DNA of 64,000 bases from Rotaria sordida (lineage: Eukaryota; Rotifera; Eurotatoria; Philodinida; Philodinidae). The DNA is taken from NCBI GenBank assembly GCA_905250125.1, contig CAJNOL010000977.1, forward strand, positions 25,516 through 89,515. The letters are read 5' to 3'. Shown in pieces: positions 61,836 to 64,000 of the stretch. The position numbers and the translations under genes are program-made. Each line of letters begins with the position of its first letter. Position 1 is the stretch's first letter. The notes under the pieces were generated by a model that saw nothing but the letters and a program-made list of their open reading frames with translations, was not told the DNA's origin and ran no database searches.

Positions 61836-63461
61836 TTTGATTATACTTCAATTGAATATTATAATAATAAAATTTTGATAAGACTTATTTTTCTATTATA
61901 TGAGTTGTCTATTTAGTGAATAGTAGTTTCTGAATAACTTTTGATAGAAACTAGTTAGAGAGCTACGACTTTTCATCGTTTGAAAGAGAAGATGAAGATG
62001 CATTAAATCGTATATTATACATTTTCTTAGTATGTTGTCTGAAATTTGTTTAATCAATTTTCTAAGTGTAGGAAAATGGTTTCTTATCAAAAAAGAAACA
62101 CCAAAAAAAAGAAAAACGTTTTTTACAGAAATTGCCAGAAAAATACGTAGGTCTGACAAAAAGTTCTAAGAACATTAAATAGTAATGGAAAAATAATGAG
62201 ATATTTTCAATTTTATTTTATCAAATGCTGAGCATAGTTGCTATGATTATTTATGTCCGGGTCAATCCTTTCGACACAATTTATTAAAAGTTTTTTTGAC
62301 CTCTTTTTCTAAAAAAATTTTAGCTACCTTGGATACCATATGAGCTAATCATGTTTCATTTATTTAATCACTTAAACTACATTCGATAGAATTAGTTAGC
62401 CAAAAATTATATAGTACCAGACCTGGCGAATACGGTGGGTATGACATTATATTGATATCTTCTTCTGTCATAGAATTAATGACATTGGATGATTATGAAG
62501 TAAACGACGATCGTCAAGCAATTTTGTACATTTTGAATCTGATGTCCATTTTTTTCCATATTTCATTAACAAAAGGCTTCGGGCAATTTTCAATATAATA
62601 ATTATGATCTACAGTCTTGACTTTATCTACCCTCAGGTTTATTTGATTTAAAGAATATACTAAACAAAGTTTTAGTTAAAATCTGTTTTCATGAACAACA
62701 ATCTTTGGCAATTCATCTTCAATAAGCCAGTTAGCATTAGAAGACTTATGACTAACCTATCTAAAATAAATTGATATCACATCACTAGTAATACTAGAAG
62801 GCAACTGACATGATCGAACAAAATTTCATTAAATTTTGTAAAACAAACGAAATATAATTAGCTCATGTGGTATCCAAGGTAGCTAAAATTTTTTTAGGCA
62901 AAGAGGTCAAAAAAACTTTTAATAAATTGTTAGAAAGGATTGACCCGGATATAAATAATCATAACAATTATGCTCAGCATTTGATAAAATAAAATTGAAA
63001 ATATCTCATTATTTTTCCATTACTTTTTAATGTTCTTAGAACTTTTGATCAGACCTACATGAACTTAAAGCTTCGACTAGAATACCTATAACTTCTGAAT
63101 TATTAATCTCAAAAACATCTGAATTTTGTGCAGTTTTGTAGACCTTTCATTAACGGTTTGAAGGCGTACCTGACAATTAAGAATTCACTGTGTAAACACT
63201 TCAATGGATAGGTTTGTGTTCAAAGATGTCAATTGAAAAGGTTAAAAAAGTCATATAAAAAAAAAACCTATAATTTATGATTTGATGCATCTTCATCTCC
63301 TCTTTCAAACGATGAAAACTGCAGCTTTCTAGTTAGCTTCTATCAAAAATTATTCAGAAACTATTTACTAAATAGACATTCGAATATCCCGGTTTATATG
63401 ATAGAAAAATAAGTCTTAACGAAATTTTATTATTATAATATTCGGTTGAAGTCTAACCAAA
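61836..63461 (-). mobile_element. Decayed mariner-type transposon with long inverted arms
   Basis: TTTGATTATACTTCAA (left) and the reverse complement of TTGAAGTCTAACCAAA (right) bound a 1626-bp element with TA on each side (61834-61835 and 63462-63463). Arms pair over the outer 180 bp and again inside (about 62160-62370 with 62850-63060). On the minus strand the centre encodes broken mariner transposase pieces: DHNYYIENCPKPFVNEIW, LDDRRLLHNHPMSL and YPPYSPGLVLYNFWLTNSIE, the last corresponding to the HPPYSPDLAP.D catalytic block, with the Asp after SP changed to Gly. Several frame changes and stops make it non-autonomous. Arms this long are unusual for mariner. Confidence 0.75.
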
Positions 63462-63463
63462 TA

Positions 63464-64000
63464 GCATTGAAATATCGAGCATTCTTTTCTCTATCAGACT
63501 ATATTGAGAGAAAGTTTCTTTTAAAGTTTTTATAAGAAATTATAATATCATTCGCATTGCCTTTTGACTACCCTATGTAAATATCATTAGAAAGATTCTT
63601 TTGTTTTAAGTTTATTTTAGTGTACAATAGTATAATTCAAATTATAACATTTAAAAAACATCACTCGCTTATATTCAAGTGATACATAAAAGCTTTTTTT
63701 TCCTTTGTAATTTAATCTTCTCAAATCGACACATTTGTGCTTACATATAAAGAAAAACTTCTTTTTTTCTCGTGGATGAATTCATAGTTCATCAAATATA
63801 TTACGATTATATTATGTATTCAAGTTCAATAAAAAGATATTAGTATTTCAGGGACATTTATCATATATAGTTACTACTTTGTAACGACAACATAATTTGG
63901 TTGTTGTTGTATTTAATTGCCAAGGTATCAGAAAATATAAACATTTATTTCCAAAAAAAAAGAATACTTTAAGCTATTCTTTATGACTTTATTTTCCTCA
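63464..64000. other. AT-rich intergenic DNA
   Basis: No gene, repeat or structured element was recognised in this terminal stretch. Confidence 0.5.

Noticed and set aside
1-64000. CRISPR arrays, bacterial operons, riboswitches, rRNA genes, retroelements
   Set aside because: Spliced animal genes fill the window. No regularly spaced repeat array, rRNA segment, reverse transcriptase or long terminal repeat was recognised.

Overview
The window looks like AT-rich animal nuclear DNA, most likely from a bdelloid rotifer (a Rotaria- or Adineta-like species). Support: many introns of 50-65 bp; animal-only genes (Homer, an EVH1 synaptic scaffold; a Sidestep-like Ig receptor; PARP14-type macro/ADP-ribosyltransferase domains; a VIT/VWA protein); a broken F-box/LRR-like gene of a type I associate with bdelloids; and islands of (TGTGGG)n-like sequence, which as I recall is the bdelloid telomeric hexamer. 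The species call is inference. Two runs of N (10 and 100 bases) mark assembly gaps.

Layout. 1-8 kb: a decayed gene of an uncharacterised, possibly transposon-derived family, then a secreted 2H-phosphodiesterase-like gene whose 3' end is reframed by a 17-bp tandem repeat, then gene-poor DNA. 8-15 kb (minus strand): a USP9X-like armadillo region with no protease domain, followed in the same direction by two macro domains and a PARP catalytic domain. All exons I could place are open and phase-compatible, so this may be one fused gene. 15-26 kb: gene-poor, with a GPI-anchored cysteine-rich protein gene, two host pseudogenes (F-box-like and intermediate filament) and foldback repeats. 26-28 kb: VIT/VWA gene. 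31-36 kb: complete Homer gene with a Tc1-type element in its long intron. 37-38 kb: FN3-type surface protein. 38-42.5 kb: nested inverted-repeat elements around a tiny OST4 gene. 43.5-47.4 kb: two tail-to-tail EF-hand/proline-rich paralogues with identical internal exon sizes. 52-61 kb: an eight-exon Sidestep-like Ig receptor with repeats packed into its last intron. 61-64 kb: a decayed mariner-type transposon with long inverted arms.

The genes show no shared pathway; this is an ordinary eukaryotic gene neighbourhood. The most unusual items are the possible USP9X-ARM/macro/macro/PARP fusion and about ten dispersed hairpins made of telomere-like repeats, always G-rich arm first and C-rich arm second, confined to the first 30 kb. 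Several DNA transposon families could be delimited from target-site duplications (hAT, Tc1/mariner, TTAA-type, and a TAA-type family). I saw no retroelement or virus-derived gene.
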